Origin: Petrosia ficiformis
Taxonomy: Eukaryota; Porifera; Demospongiae; Haplosclerida; Petrosiidae
Direction: 5' to 3'
Assembly (NCBI GenBank): GCA_947044365.1
Contig: OX345648.1
Span: 722,001-786,000 of the forward strand
Length of the DNA stretch: 64,000 nucleotides
Positions 11,711-24,191 of the stretch are shown piece after piece. The number at the start of each line of letters is the position of its first letter. The stretch's first letter is position 1. The notes beneath the pieces were generated by a model that worked only from the letters and a program-made list of their open reading frames with translations, was not told the origin of the DNA and did no database searches. The position numbers and the translations under genes were made by a program.

Positions 11711-13203
11711 GAAGTTGCTAATACAATTTCTATTTTCGCCTCCATATGCTATGGCATCTGTCTAGTAAATGAAATCATTATTGCAATTGCCAGTGACGGG
11801 ATTTAGCAAAAAAAAATGAGGTAGGTGCATAAGTGTTTAGCACTGAATCAAAAAACAAATGCACATGTCAACTACTAATATTAATTTTACTAACTGACTT
11901 AATGTACATAATATACTTTTCTAATAATACACAAGTAATAAACAATAACTGATGTGTATATATATATATATATATATTTATTAATTAAACACAATTCTGA
12001 TCAGATAAAATTACAAAACAATTGAACACCACAAATGCATATGTTACTATTTCAGTTTATCTAGGATGTATCTGTAAAACCTTTCCGAATTTTCTGCCAA
12101 GTTGTCATTCCCTGTAATAGAAAAGTGATGAGTTTTGAACATTATGATTAGCATAATATTCACAAGACGTACAAGTGAGAAGTATAGTCTCGTCCCCAGA
12201 TCGTCACACCATACGGGCGAAAGACGGTCTGGAACAGTTGCTTCAAATTCTTCATCCAAACGTCAAATGTCTTTTTCACTCACAAAGGATGTTCATTACT
12301 ATGAACGTCCTTTTTGAGTGGAAAAGACGTTTGACGCTTGGACCAAGAATTTGGACCAACTGTTCCAAACCGTCTTTCACCTGTTAGGGTGTGGTGGTCT
12401 GGGAACGAGACTAACCGAGAAGTGCTGTGTTCGGAATGATTGTTTCAAAAGGATTGGAACATTTCTTGTAAGCCTTCATAAAATATAAATTTATTAGTGT
12501 TGAGACCACACCTATTAGAAAATCCTTAAAAAATCAGAAAACAGAGAATTTTGCTAAAAATAGCACTGGCTTTGTTCAATATCAGTTGAAGGACCATGGT
12601 CCAACTGAAAATGGAAATTATACATACTCTATCACTGTCAAATAACAATTACTTAAACTATTCTCTGTTCCTAAAACACATTTTCATGAATGTCAACCTG
12701 GGTGTGCCTAGTTATCACAGCACTTCAATTATAACTTTATTTGATGTGAAATCTATCAATGTTTAATGAGGATCAATATTAGAATGTCAATGAATCTAAA
12801 CTATGTTTTGTGAATCCATATATAAACAGAAGTAGCTTCCACATTCTATTTCTGACCAAATCATAATTAACTCTTCCTGTTACCCTATTCCAATGAATAT
12901 TACATACATGGAAGTGATCATAACATCAGGCCACATTCTTAGTGGTATTGACCCATATTCTTACCTTATACAGTTCCTGTTCTAACAGTCACTTTCACAA
13001 CTATTTAGTATAAACATGATGAAATTGCATATTGTAATTGCTTACCTTAATCGTAAACAATGTTTAATATCAATCACTGTGTTTATACCAGTGATCTGCA
13101 ATTTCAATATCACTTTTAGAATTACTGAAATGTTAAATCTACAAAGGTTGCAACTAATTGTTGCCAGACAACGCAGTCCTTAAACTATTGTTATTTAAAT
13201 TTC
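11711..13203 (-). repeat. Right arm of the large inverted repeat
   Basis: Imperfect reverse complement of 7617-9173, more diverged than U1 is from U2, so this inversion is older than the tandem duplication. It ends abruptly at a kelch gene fragment ('ttatttaaatttcggttag'). Confidence 0.8.
12061..12111 (-). pseudogene. Orphan inverted copy of sorting nexin last exon
   Basis: Reverse-strand copy of the 51-nt exon 8730-8780, with acceptor 'ctattacag' and stop TAG intact and one change visible in the reading (Gln to Arg). It has no upstream exons on its strand, so it cannot serve the sorting nexin gene. Confidence 0.8.
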
Positions 13204-13476
13204 GGTTAGCTTGCGCTAACGTAAATGAGAAGCTATTTATATTTGGAGGTGTAGGTGCCAATGAAAGCGAAAGAGTGAATGCCAGACAGCACTATTTCAA
13301 TTGGAATGAGGAGTCTAAAGAGTGGAAGAAGATTGGAAATATGGCGTTCCTCTATGACAGTTATAGTTACAGGCTCTCACAAAGCCATGCTAATTGGTGG
13401 GTATAACAATTCACAATCATGGACAACCTCTCTTCTAAGAGATGTCATCGAATTAGTGAACATACCAGACTTGTGA
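13200..13476 (+). pseudogene. Kelch gene 3' fragment (U1)
   Basis: Matches the last 90 codons or so of the intact kelch gene (34235-35299), including NEKLFIFGGVGAN, NWNEESKEWKKIGNM and the end VIELVNIPDL. Frameshifts near the GGVGAN block and after KIGNM break the frame. The 5' three quarters are absent; the break coincides with the edge of the inverted repeat arm. Confidence 0.9.
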
Positions 13477-15514
13477 AAATATTTTACATTCATGAAATGC
13501 ATTACATTACATTACCAATCATAGTAGTTTAATTAAAACAAGTCAGCAATTAATTACACATGTGTAGAATATACAAATGCTATATGCAAGCACACTCCAT
13601 TGTCCTAATGTGATCGCACTTGGTAATTATATAGCAAATATGTCATACCTGACCAATCAGATTGCTGTATTTTTATAGTCATTTACACATAAAAAATAGT
13701 TTTGTTTTAGTGAAGTATAACTAAATAGTAAGGCATTGTGACTTTTAGTTTAGTTAACTAACGAAAACTACCGATTAAAACCTTTAAAACTACCGATTAA
13801 ACCTTTAGTAAGCTTATAATATTGTTTTCGTTAATCAAATATAACTAAAATTTGGAGAAAACAGTCATACTATAACTATAACTAAAAGTGGTCATTATTG
13901 TCATACTACTAAAGTTTTGTATTATAGGTAATTATGATTATTTGTTCAGGATATGCTAATGAGATACGTAAATTATTGGTTGACTATATTATATATCATA
14001 TAAAACATATCATGAAAATGTCATGTACAAACTTACTAACTTCCATACAACTATCATATCAATGACTCATACGTTTGTCAACAATCAATTAATGACCTCC
14101 TGTGCTGAAATTCTTGAATGAGATTTTTGTAATGTTGGTAATTCATTGAGTAATGTAGTACTATTGTTTATAAACAAACACACTATAACGTAATCTTGAA
14201 GGTAAACAATATTCTACATATGGCTAATAGAAATTACATACATACATTATATAATACACAAGTAATTTGATATTATAGTAACTACCTAGTTATGTGAAGC
14301 TCAGATGAACATAATATTAGATTTTAATTATTATTAAAATTACATTGATGCAAACAAATATTACACAATGATGCATTAACAAAAAATTTAATTATCATTT
14401 TAAGAATTTAAATTAATTGATGACCAAATATGAGTCATTGATTTGATTAGTAAGTAAGGTTTTGTACATGTCACCTTGTGTTAATTATTAATTAAAATAA
14501 TAAACCTTTCATTATACCTTCAAGACTACACTGCTATATGATAAGCATAAAAAAGATAACTAGAATAGGAGGGCACTGTGTTATTCTTAGACAAGCATGG
14601 AGGGAGCACTAAGTGAATATCTGTACAGTCTTTGTACAATGATAGAGAAGTTGGTTAGGATTAACCATCCTAAATTTGTTATATGAGTAATGAAGTCCAC
14701 AGAAAAACAGACACTCTCCTTCAATGAAACAGCATGACTGTAGCAGAACTTGAACCACTGACCATTCAATCAGGAGGCTCAAGCTCTAACCAGTACGCCA
14801 CCCTGCCTCCTTAACAAAAGAGTGCCCATCATGTTGGGGGTGCATATACCACTTGATGCCCCCCTGATTCCTATGCTTATGTATATGTATGCATTACTGG
14901 TAGCAGCTTTATAAATGTAAAAAAAACTGATTGCATATGCTTACCTTCTTTTATCGGCATGTACTAGTGTTGTTTAGTTTGACAATAATGACCACTTTTA
15001 GTTATAGTTATAGTATGACTGGTTTATAGTTATAACTATAGTTAATTAACTAAAACAATTTTAGGCTTGGGTTTTAGTTAACTAAAACAACACTAGCATG
15101 TATTCCGTACTCTATAATAACTTAATTAGTTGATGTGTTTGTACAAACTAATTAGTATTATTTGACGCACACATTATTACTAACCATAACTAAAAATAAA
15201 ACCCTCTTCTATTTATTGAGATATTGTGACTTTTAGTTTAACTAAACCATAACTAAATTACTGGTCTATTGTCGGCCAATGGATGGTGGTTGCAGTAAAT
15301 ACGTTTCATGCTTTATTGATTGCTAGTCAAATAAAAGGTATCTTAACTTTCAAGTAGCTGTTTCACTGGCAGACAAAAAAGAAAGAAGTTAGCTTACTAT
15401 CTGCAAGATAAAAATAAAACTTCCAGATAATTCTTCAGATTACATCACTACCTATCTTATCATAAACTATCATTTGGGACAAAACAGAAACTTTATATCG
15501 GCTTCAAACACATG
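13477..15514. other. Spacer between kelch fragment and family copy 2
   Basis: No gene seen. It is the same spacer that lies between the intact kelch gene and copy 5 (about 32613-34230, reverse complement) and between 27562 and 29665 in U2. It contains family C MITE pieces ('agttaactaaaacaacac') at about 13730-13930 and 14967-15097 and a tRNA-like SINE fragment. Confidence 0.7.
14690..14815 (-). mobile_element. tRNA-derived SINE-like fragment
   Basis: On the minus strand, 'tggcgtactggttagagc' resembles a Pol III A box (14790-14800) and 'ggttcaagttc' a B box (14746-14756), about 35 bases apart as in tRNA genes. The flanks do not form a tRNA acceptor stem, so a SINE head is more likely than a tRNA gene. 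Copies occur at 28760-28875 and, damaged and inverted, near 32880-32950. Confidence 0.55.
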
Positions 15515-15521
15515 TATAAAA
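15515..15521 (+). promoter_or_regulatory. TATA box, family copy 2
   Basis: TATAAAA 157 bp before the ATG, followed by 'gaactctacctaggagtgag'. This promoter class is shared by copies 2, 4 and 5 and differs from that of copies 1 and 3. Confidence 0.65.
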
Positions 15522-15671
15522 GAACTCTACCTAGGAGTGAGGAATCAGAAACCAAGTTTAATAGGTAACTTGCTAAAATTAACTAAGAAGTAGTTCTCTT
15601 TAAATTTGTTTAACTGAAAATTGTTCTGAGATTTCAACTTGATTACTATAACATTATAGTTACACATAATT

Positions 15672-16483
15672 ATGGCTGCGATTCCAATCATACCATTTGT
15701 TTTCATGTTGTTGAAACTAACAGGTGACATCACTTATTCTCCTCGTTTACTTAGACCTAACAACTCACAATTAAAGAATGATTTCACAGGACCAGCTATG
15801 TTTTCCACTACAAATTTCAGAAATAGAGGTAAAAATGACTTTTTATGCAATCATGTACAGTACTAACAGTAATGTTAGACTGGAATGATCACATGAATTT
15901 TTTGTTTACTGAATATTATATCAAATTTATATCATATTCAGAACCATTATTTGCTGAACTCCAACAAACACTATGGACAAATGAAATCAAGATCTATCAA
16001 GAATACGTTGTCAAGGGAACACATCAAGTGAAGAAACTTTATTACTTTACCGAGAATTGCAATGAAAAACTTGACATTACAGAGGTGTGTACTGGTGTAC
16101 TTGTACAACTACTATGAATGCATTTACATTTAGAACATTACAATTAAAACTGGTGAAGATAAAATTATGTATTGTAATATTTGTGATCCTTTTCATAGGA
16201 TGTCGACAATGCTACCATATTTCGTATGAGAACTGAAAGTGATACTATACATGAAGGACAAAGGTTTCACATTACTTGTGAGACAGAGATAGTTCAAGAG
16301 GAAGGATCTGGATCATTAGAAGAGATCACAACACAATGGCAGACTGTAAATATAACTCAAATCGGTTTTGATAAGTATCAACTTGAAGCTATTTCAGATG
16401 AAACTGAAGATGATATTACAAAGACGTACCCTCTTGTTGGAATGATTACCCCATACTACATGCAAGATAAGATTAGCTACTAG
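15672..16483 (+). CDS. Unrecognised small protein family, copy 2 (recombinant, 194 aa)
   Basis: Exons 15672-15828, 15942-16084 and 16199-16483. Same architecture as copy 1, with the indel block EEGSGSLEEI instead of EEGSGFMSSKEI and the C-terminus QDKISY. The gene is a mosaic. Up to about 16426 it matches copy 4 (29823-30626); from 16447 on, including the C-terminal Ile-Ser-Tyr and all 3' sequence, it matches copy 6 (35657-36465). The shared 20 bp 16427-16446 contain the crossover. Reading frames are intact, so the recombinant gene could be functional. Confidence 0.75.
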
Positions 16484-18289
16484 CTATAGGAGTAATTGTT
16501 CAATCCGGACATCTCTATTAGTTTTCATTTTCAAATGGACTTCGATTCAATTTAGTTTTACAAATTTATGCAGACACATTAATACATCATAGTAATTTTT
16601 TCAAATTGTTATTTATATTTGTATATTTGTTGCAAACACAGAAATCAACACTATATTGTTCCTGCATGCCTCAATTATAAGTAGTAAGGGTACAACATTA
16701 ATAAATAAATGCTAACTGTTATATTGCAGATGAAGGCTAATTGCATATGATAAAATATTGTTTATATACGTATATATTGCAGATGCTAGCTACAGTTATA
16801 ATTTTCCACATGTACATACATATTGACTGATATTGGCCGCGATTAGTTTATAACTGCAATGAAATAGACATATATATATTTGTGCCTGTAATATTTCATA
16901 AATCAATTTGGATTTTGCCATGATTGTAATTCCAGCTTGAAGCCATGTCATACTGGTAATACTAAGTAAGCTGTTATCATCACATGCAGGTATAAATACT
17001 ACTGCAAATTGTTTGCCATAGTTAATTTTAAAAATAGTTATAATCATGATGATTTTGTTAAAATCTATAACACATGTATGCACAGTGAAGTCATTGCTAC
17101 AAACATGAAAACCATATCAGATTAGCTATTGTAAAAGAACTATTATGTAATAGTTAGTAAATCTAACAGCAGAGCAAATAAAATTAATTATACGTACTTA
17201 AATTACGGTGTTTACATAATTATTGTTTACATGAAAAAGTATCCGGAAGTAAACGTTAGTGTGCGGGGTTATTTGTCAAAGATGCAAAGGATTTTTTTAG
17301 GACCCGTAGATCAGGAAGATGCGAGTGATAGATTAAGATCACATCCTTCTATTGAGCAGTTGTCAGTACAAAAGAAAAACCACCTTCAGATATGCAAGTA
17401 AGCATACGAAATCATAATAAAGCAAATGGGCGTGGTTAATTATTTGTCGCGTTACATAATACATTATTTTATCTTTCTTTTCCTCTCTCATTCTTATTCT
17501 TTTCTGTATATATCATAGAATGTGTGTAAAGAGTCTCGTTGACAAGTCGCCATTCGAAGCTATAACTGACAAGTGCCCTCATTTAAAGAATCTATGCATT
17601 GTTTTGGAACACGTATTCATGCATCGAATCCAAGGTTTAAACATGATAGCAGATAATGGGAAGTTTCTTGATGTAGCCAGTGCTACTATAAATAGAAACG
17701 ATCATTCTATAAATAAAACGCACCCAATCTTAATAATGATAAACCCTAGAGTAATACGTAATCGCGATGACGTAGTCATGCTTAGGGTTACATCAAGAAA
17801 CAGCCACATAATGTCCTTTTTTGTTTTATCATGTATGTTGTGTAATTTAGTTTTGTGGGGCCAACTGAAAATCCCTTCAATACAGGCTGGCTGCCGAAAC
17901 TAGTTGTATCTGAGCATGGCTTGATGTGATTTTTAGCTTATTAAATTACTCATATACCATCATAATAAATAATCTATAAAGGTGCATGAGTGTCTATTTT
18001 ATATTAGTAAATGGTTTCTATTTATAGTAAAAAATTGTTACATGAAAAAATTACTTTGTTTTTTCTCTCTATCACTCTAATTATTTCATGACTTCCCTTC
18101 TCTTCCCATTCTTACTTCTGTTCTCTTTTGTATTTCCTCCATAGCACGATGGTCTATATTTACTGCTGTAGATTATCCATCGTATTGGCATATATTCCAA
18201 CACTATGCTCCACCTAATACTATAACATCAATAGAAGACATGGAGAATGTCCATACTGACGTAGGACGGGTTAGACTAATATAATAATT

Positions 18290-18527
18290 ATAATCACTAA
18301 TGAACATGTTCACCTCAGAAAAAAGTCTATAAGGAAACTTCAGTTTGGAATGATTCAGCGATCTGCAATGTTTATACATTTCCTGTTCCCTTTTATATGT
18401 GTCAAATTTCAATCTATTGCTTCATTATTGAGTTACAGTATAATAATGTATTATTAACCTTATGGCATTAAACTATATAAAATCCTCACATCCTAATTTT
18501 GAGGCCATTGTGAATATGAACAGAAAT
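18290..18527 (-). mobile_element. Family A MITE, inverted, one internal unit
   Basis: Inverted copy in RUNDC3-like intron 3 with 'gtcaaatttcaatctattg', one 68-bp unit and the end 'gaggccattgtgaatatg'. The equivalent copy in U2 is 38278-38512. Confidence 0.65.
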
Positions 18528-18844
18528 TGATGATCTAAACTGTATTTTCCTAGGAAATGAGTTAGTGTACAATATTGGTTAGAGATGTGTATCCTTATGA
18601 CTGATTGTTTTGTGATGCCCATTTAAATATTGTTGACTTCTTCTCACTGAAACCCAACATCCTATTGTACATACATGTATCAGAGTTTTTGATAAGTTTT
18701 GAAGCATGGGCCAAATTGGCTCAACAATGGCTAGTGTCTGGTGTGCACCATTGGGAATACATCTTGAGTAGCTATTATTACTAAAAGTTGCTTTCTTGTG
18801 TTATCCATTAACTCATATGACTGTGTTCTTATGCATTGCATGGC

Positions 18845-19093
18845 TATAGTCTGTTCACATTCACAATGACCTCAAAAATAGGATGTAATATAGTGTATAG
18901 TTTAATGTCATAAGGTTAATACATGATTATACTGTAACTCAATAATTAAGCAATGGATTGAAATTTGACATATGCAAAAAGAACAGAAAGGATAATTATA
19001 TGAAAATGGTCCAGGTAAATAAATTGTTGGTCTTTCCAAACTAAAGTTATGAACATTTTTATGAGGTCAAGATGAACGTGAATGACCTTTAAT
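18845..19093 (+). mobile_element. Family A MITE with one 68-bp unit
   Basis: Complete element from 'gttcacattcacaatgacct' to 'gatgaacgtgaatgacctt', carrying a single 68-bp unit. The positional equivalent in U2 (38825-39273) has four units, so the internal array changed after the segmental duplication. Confidence 0.8.
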
Positions 19094-19632
19094 TAACCAA
19101 GTCTCAAGAATTATTAACTAAATGTATACATATAATTGTAATAAATTATATGTAATTATAATATTTTTAAAATATAAATAATATTTGTAAAAAGTGATGG
19201 CTTCGCTATATAAAATATCAGATAATAGAATTATATCATTTACTAATTTGATTATTGTGGCTTCATTAAATTATATTAGATATTAAAGACTATTATATTA
19301 TATTATACTAAACAAATTAGATGAGTTTCAGTATTTTTGATAAGCTCATATGGTGCACATTGGCCCAAAGAGCTTCTTATATGGCACTGCGCAGTTCTCT
19401 CATTGGGTGGTACAGTTAATTATGATTATATTATTTCTAACAGCATTAGCTCTTTGTTAATTGGCTCAAGATGTATTCCCAATGGTGCACACACTAACCA
19501 TTGTTGAGCCAATTTGGCTCATCCTTCAAACATCTCAAAACTCTAGTGTGTTTGAAATTTATTTTCTCCAATATCTGTATTATAAATTGTGTAATAATTA
19601 TAACTACTTTTCTTCTATTTATCTCTTCGTTA

Positions 19633-19635
<3 letters not shown>

Positions 19636-19670
<35 letters not shown>
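19636..19670. repeat. (TATC)n microsatellite beside exon 4 acceptor
   Basis: Nine or so TATC units ending 11 bases before the acceptor of truncated RUNDC3-like exon 4; the repeat supplies its pyrimidine tract. The U2 equivalent (39815-39857) is longer. Confidence 0.85.
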
Positions 19671-19671
<1 letters not shown>

Positions 19672-20490
19672 CATATTCTAGTGTCGTGCTTGGATAAGAT
19701 TAGCACTGGTTCAAAAAAGACTGGCCTCATTTATGGATTTACTGTTATCAAGACAATTTGATTTGAAGTAAGCATGTTAATTAATTAATATCCAGCTCAT
19801 TATATATATATATATATCTATGTAGTATTAATTATACATTGGTCAGTACTGAACACTAACTAAAACTAAAACCCTTTCAGTAAACCTGATATTAGTTAAG
19901 TAATGTTAATTTATATAATTTATATAATTTGGAGAAACTGGGTGTGCTATAACTATAACTAAAAGTAGTTGTTATCCAGTTTGTAGAACAATATAAGAAT
20001 GGAAGTTTGAATAACATAAATATTATATTCAGAAGCCAAAGATCGGCAACAGCTCTTTCCTTTAGCAGCAGTTTTAGGGTTTCATAAATGTATATCATCT
20101 ACTCTTTAATAAACATGATGACCCACCACAGGGATAGTTCTTGTAGTTATTATTACAGTACACAAATATAACCTGAATCAATAGGGGGCATGATATAGTG
20201 ATCACTTACTTTAGAGGTCAATCAGTATATCTAAAATCATTGTATGTTTTTAATGACATCTAAACTCCAGTCACAAGATGACCCTTAGAGATAACTGGGC
20301 CTTTTAGTTGTAATTATAATATACAACAAATGTCACCTGACCTTCATACATGTAGGATCTGATTTGATTATTGTATAGTTATCAGCTTTTCCTTATTCAA
20401 GAGGTTAATTCACACAATGGGAGACCTTATTGATTATATTGATAACAGAAGTACACAGGTGTCCTCTATTGAGTTATTAAAGGTTCGGAT

Positions 20491-20930
20491 TTCAGGCGAC
20501 CTAAAGTTGTCTACAGTAATGATAATGGCGCTCAATTAAGTGTATTAGAATCCTATTCATTCTTGGACTCAGATTACTACAGATAGTTTGTAGCTCTTAA
20601 TTAAAAGGGTTTAGATTTCAGGCGGCCTAAAGGTGTCTGCGCTATTGATAATGGCGCTCAATTAAGACGATTCATATACTAGAGCGCTATTCATTCTTGG
20701 ACTCAGATTACTACAGATAGTTTGTGGCTCTTAATTAAAAGGGTTTAGATTTCAGGCGGCCTAAAGGTGTCTGCGCTATTGATAATGGCGCTCAATTAAG
20801 ACGATTCATATACTAGAGCGCTATTTATTCTTGGACTCAGATTACTACAGATAGTTTGTGGCTCTTAATTAAAAGGGTTTAGATTTCAGGCAGCCTAAAA
20901 GTGTCTGTGCCACTGATAATGGTCCTATAC
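20491..20930. repeat. 134-bp tandem array (four units, U1)
   Basis: Units begin with 'ttcaggcggcctaaaggtg' at 20491, 20617, 20751 and 20885, separated by 126, 134 and 134 bp. The U2 equivalent (40661-40830) has only two units. Confidence 0.85.
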
Positions 20931-22798
20931 TACTTGCCTATACTTATGTCTTCAGTATACACAAACCTATACATGTACCTATACCAGTATAGGCACAACA
21001 CTAGTTATTATTATCATAATATCATTTACATAACATTTATTTATTAATTTACATCTCAGAGATTCATTTTTCTTGAAAACGTGTAAAGCTTGAGGAATGT
21101 ATAATATACAATATGGAGGGGATATTGCATAGTGTGTGCAGTAGGAAGTAGGAAACAGGAACTAAAAGTTATAAAATATTAAAATTTGTTACTTAAACAC
21201 TTGTATGAACATGTCAGGTAAACACATGTATATAAACAGGAATGAATCCAAGGAAGTGTATGCATTGCCGTTTTTGTTAATGAGATTCATATGGTTGTAT
21301 TTTGTAAGTATTGTGAGATACTGCTGGGTTTATGCTAAAGTTGTAATTGACATCATATTTACTACACATAGGCATAACCTAGTCTCGTGTTACTAGCCCC
21401 TCCCCTCCTTATTTAGAGGGTAGGGGCTGGCTATACCAGACTATGTATAACCTTTCCCTTGACGCAAGTTTGCTTTGGTGCCAAAATCAGGCCTTCTTGT
21501 TGCCAAGAGACCTTCTAAGCACCCCTTGTTTAATTATGAAGATGAGACACTATTACACCACTCATGCAGATTTCACAATATTTGTATAGACGATTGTTCA
21601 CTGTTATTCTGATAGTCAGTTAGTATATTCATTATTCTAAGTACATTTAACATTTCAGTTATCCTAAAAGTTTATTCATTATTGTGTGGCTTTGAAATTT
21701 AAATAACAATAGTTTAAAGACTGCGTTGTCTGGCAACAATTAGTTGCAACCTTTGTTTTAAGTACATTTAACATTTCAGTAATCCTAAAAGGGATATTGA
21801 AAATGCAGATCACTGATATAAACACAGTGATTGCTATTAAACATTGTTTACGATTAAGGTAAGCAATTACATTATGCAATTTCATCATGTTTATACTAAA
21901 TAGTTGCGAAAGTAACTGTTAGAACAGGAACTGTATAAAGTAAGAATATGGGTCGATGTTAGCCTATCAAATACCACAAAGAATGTGACCTGATGTTTAC
22001 AAATATATAATGTAGTTTGAGATACATTGAAATAGGAAACAGGAATTTAATTATGATCTGATCACCACAGAAAGTGGAAGCTACTTCTATTTATGTATGG
22101 ATTCACAGAACATAGTTTAGATGCATTGACATTCTAATATTGATCTAAAACTCACATCATTATAATTATGGTGCTGTAAATACTAGGCAGTGGTCTAACA
22201 CCCAGGTTGACAAAAAAAACACTCATGAAAATGTGTTTTAGGAACTGAGAATAGTTTAAGTAATTCATATTTGAGTGATGGTGTATGTATAATTACCATT
22301 ATTCGATTTTCAGTTGGACTATGGTCCTTCAACTGATATTGAACAAAGCCAGTGCTTTTTTAGCAGAATTATATGATTTTATTAAGGATTTTCTAATAGG
22401 TGTGGTCTCAACACTAATAAATTTATGAAGGGTATTTAGAATTACAAAAAATGTTCCAATCCCTTTGAAACAATCATTCCAAACACAGCACTTCTCAGTT
22501 TGTCTCGCCCCCAGACTGCCACACATTACAGGCGAAAAACGGTTTGGAACAGTTATTCCAAATTCTTGGTCCAAGCATCAAACGTGTCTTTCACTCAAAA
22601 AGGACATTCATTGTAACAAACATCTTTTGTGAGTTAAAAAGATGTTTGACGATTCGACCAAGAATTTGAAGCAACTGTTCCAGACCATCTTTCGCCCGTA
22701 TGGTTTGACAATCTGGGGACGAGACTACTTCTCACTGGTACATCTTGTGAATATTATGCTAATCATAATGTTAAAAACTCATCACTTTTCTATTACAG

Positions 22799-22849
22799 GG
22801 AATGACAACTTGGCAGAAAATTCAGAAAGGTTTTACAGATACATCCTAG
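22799..22849 (+). pseudogene. Orphan direct copy of sorting nexin last exon (U2)
   Basis: Identical to exon 8730-8780, including acceptor, stop and downstream AATAAA. It lies 14 kb downstream of the functional exon on the same strand, so it could in principle be used as an alternative terminal exon, giving the same protein end. It has no upstream sorting nexin exons of its own. Confidence 0.85.
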
Positions 22850-22971
22850 ATAAACTGAAATAGTAATATATATAATTATTATATTGCATTAATTTTGTGT
22901 GTGTTCAATTTTAACTAATTTTTTGTAATTTTATCTTGTCATTTGTGAGCAATAAATTGAATTATGTTTAA

Positions 22972-23011
<40 letters not shown>

Positions 23012-24089
23012 ATTGTTTATTACTTGTGTATTATTAGAAATGTATATTATGTACATTAAGTCAGTAAGTTGACTTGTGCTGCAATCGTAATAGACAATTA
23101 TTTTTTGATTCAGTGCTTAACACTTTATACTCACCTACCTCATTTTTTTTTGCTAAATCCCATCACTGGCAATTGCAATAATGATTTCACACTAGACAGA
23201 TGAATAGAAATTGCATTAGCAACTTCAATGTAGTGTGGATTCTTCTTGACAAATCTTTCATTCAATCAACTTTACAAACAAACAAAAGTTGTTTATAGTA
23301 TGATGGTGACATCATCCCTTTGATGTGGTGAGTTCTCTATATTGTAATATAGACCTTCCACGTGCACACTATGCAGGAGATGTCACCATCATACAATATA
23401 TTGTATATGGTATGCTAATAGTCCTATATACTGCATATATATGACCCTCGTTTTGTTTCCTCGAATGTGATATAGCCCTCGCAGGCTCGGGCTATATCAC
23501 ATCCTGACACAAACTCAGGTTCTATATTTTGTATATAGGACCTATATATCAGCATACTATATATATATATATATACATATATATAGTTATAATGTCATTA
23601 TAATTCATAGTTGAAGTGATAAATACTAATATGACTATGCTGAATAGGCGAATGCATTCTGTTCTAAAACTTGTAATCTGATATCCTCTAGTCTGCATTC
23701 TGTCTGATGTTGGTTGTGAGCAAGTTTGGTAATCATGAGGGAGTAACTTAGATGAAAAGTTCAGCGCCCATGTTCTCACATGGATAGTTTCATCAAACAT
23801 GCTAGAGTTGGACAGTTTCATTTGCTGTGTTGGAAAGTGTAGTGGGTCACCATCTTGGCTTCACAATGAACAGCCATGTAGGAACTCTAATGACTTTTGA
23901 TTACTGATCACCCATGTTCTCAGATATTATAGTTTCATTGGAAATGGAGAGAGTGGATTCGATATAATTACGCAATACTCAATACGGCAATACGGTACGG
24001 TACGGTACGGTACATACGTATCATTCTCGCACAAATGCAGAACAAGGAAACACTGGAAAAGGTTGCAGTTAGTTCCAATAAAAAAATAA

Positions 24090-24096
24090 TATAAAA
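24090..24096 (+). promoter_or_regulatory. TATA box, family copy 3
   Basis: TATAAAA 102 bp before the ATG of copy 3, same context as copy 1. Confidence 0.65.
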
Positions 24097-24191
24097 GAGC
24101 TCCTCTTAGAGTGGCTGAATCAACTTACAGAAACCAATAGTAATATTAATAAAAGAATTAGATTTGCTGAACTGAATTTGTGCTGGCAACT

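Larger units (their letters stand above)
17231..19767 (+). pseudogene. Truncated RUNDC3-like copy, exons 1-4 only
   Basis: Exons 17231-17397, 17519-17634, 18145-18269 and 19682-19767 duplicate exons 1-4 of the full gene at 37210-50114, with intact splice sites and frame. One amino-acid change is visible, His instead of Leu at residue 51. The coiled-coil exons 5-9 are missing, because U1 ends in intron 4 at about 21349. It therefore encodes only about 165 residues of the RUN domain, ending in phase 2 with no stop. It may be dead, may end in a read-through intron, or may splice over U2 to exon 5 at 45711. It carries the 5' flank of the full gene, so it may be transcribed. Confidence 0.85.
7284..21349 (+). 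repeat. Segmental duplication copy U1 (14.1 kb)
   Basis: Nearly identical to U2 (21349-41524) in the same orientation. The offset is about 14,069 bp until the last family copy and about 19,988 bp beyond it. It starts in the last sorting nexin intron at 'gacatcatatttactac' and ends in intron 4 of the truncated RUNDC3-like copy at 'gttgtaattga'. It contains family copies 1 and 2, a kelch fragment, the real sorting nexin last exon plus an inverted copy, and RUNDC3-like exons 1-4. Relative to U2 it lacks 5.8 kb. Confidence 0.92.

Noticed and set aside
17520..17903. A 127-codon open frame as an independent gene (also at 37508-37891)
   Set aside because: Its first part is RUNDC3-like exon 2; after the donor at 17635 (37623 in U2) it simply runs on into the intron.
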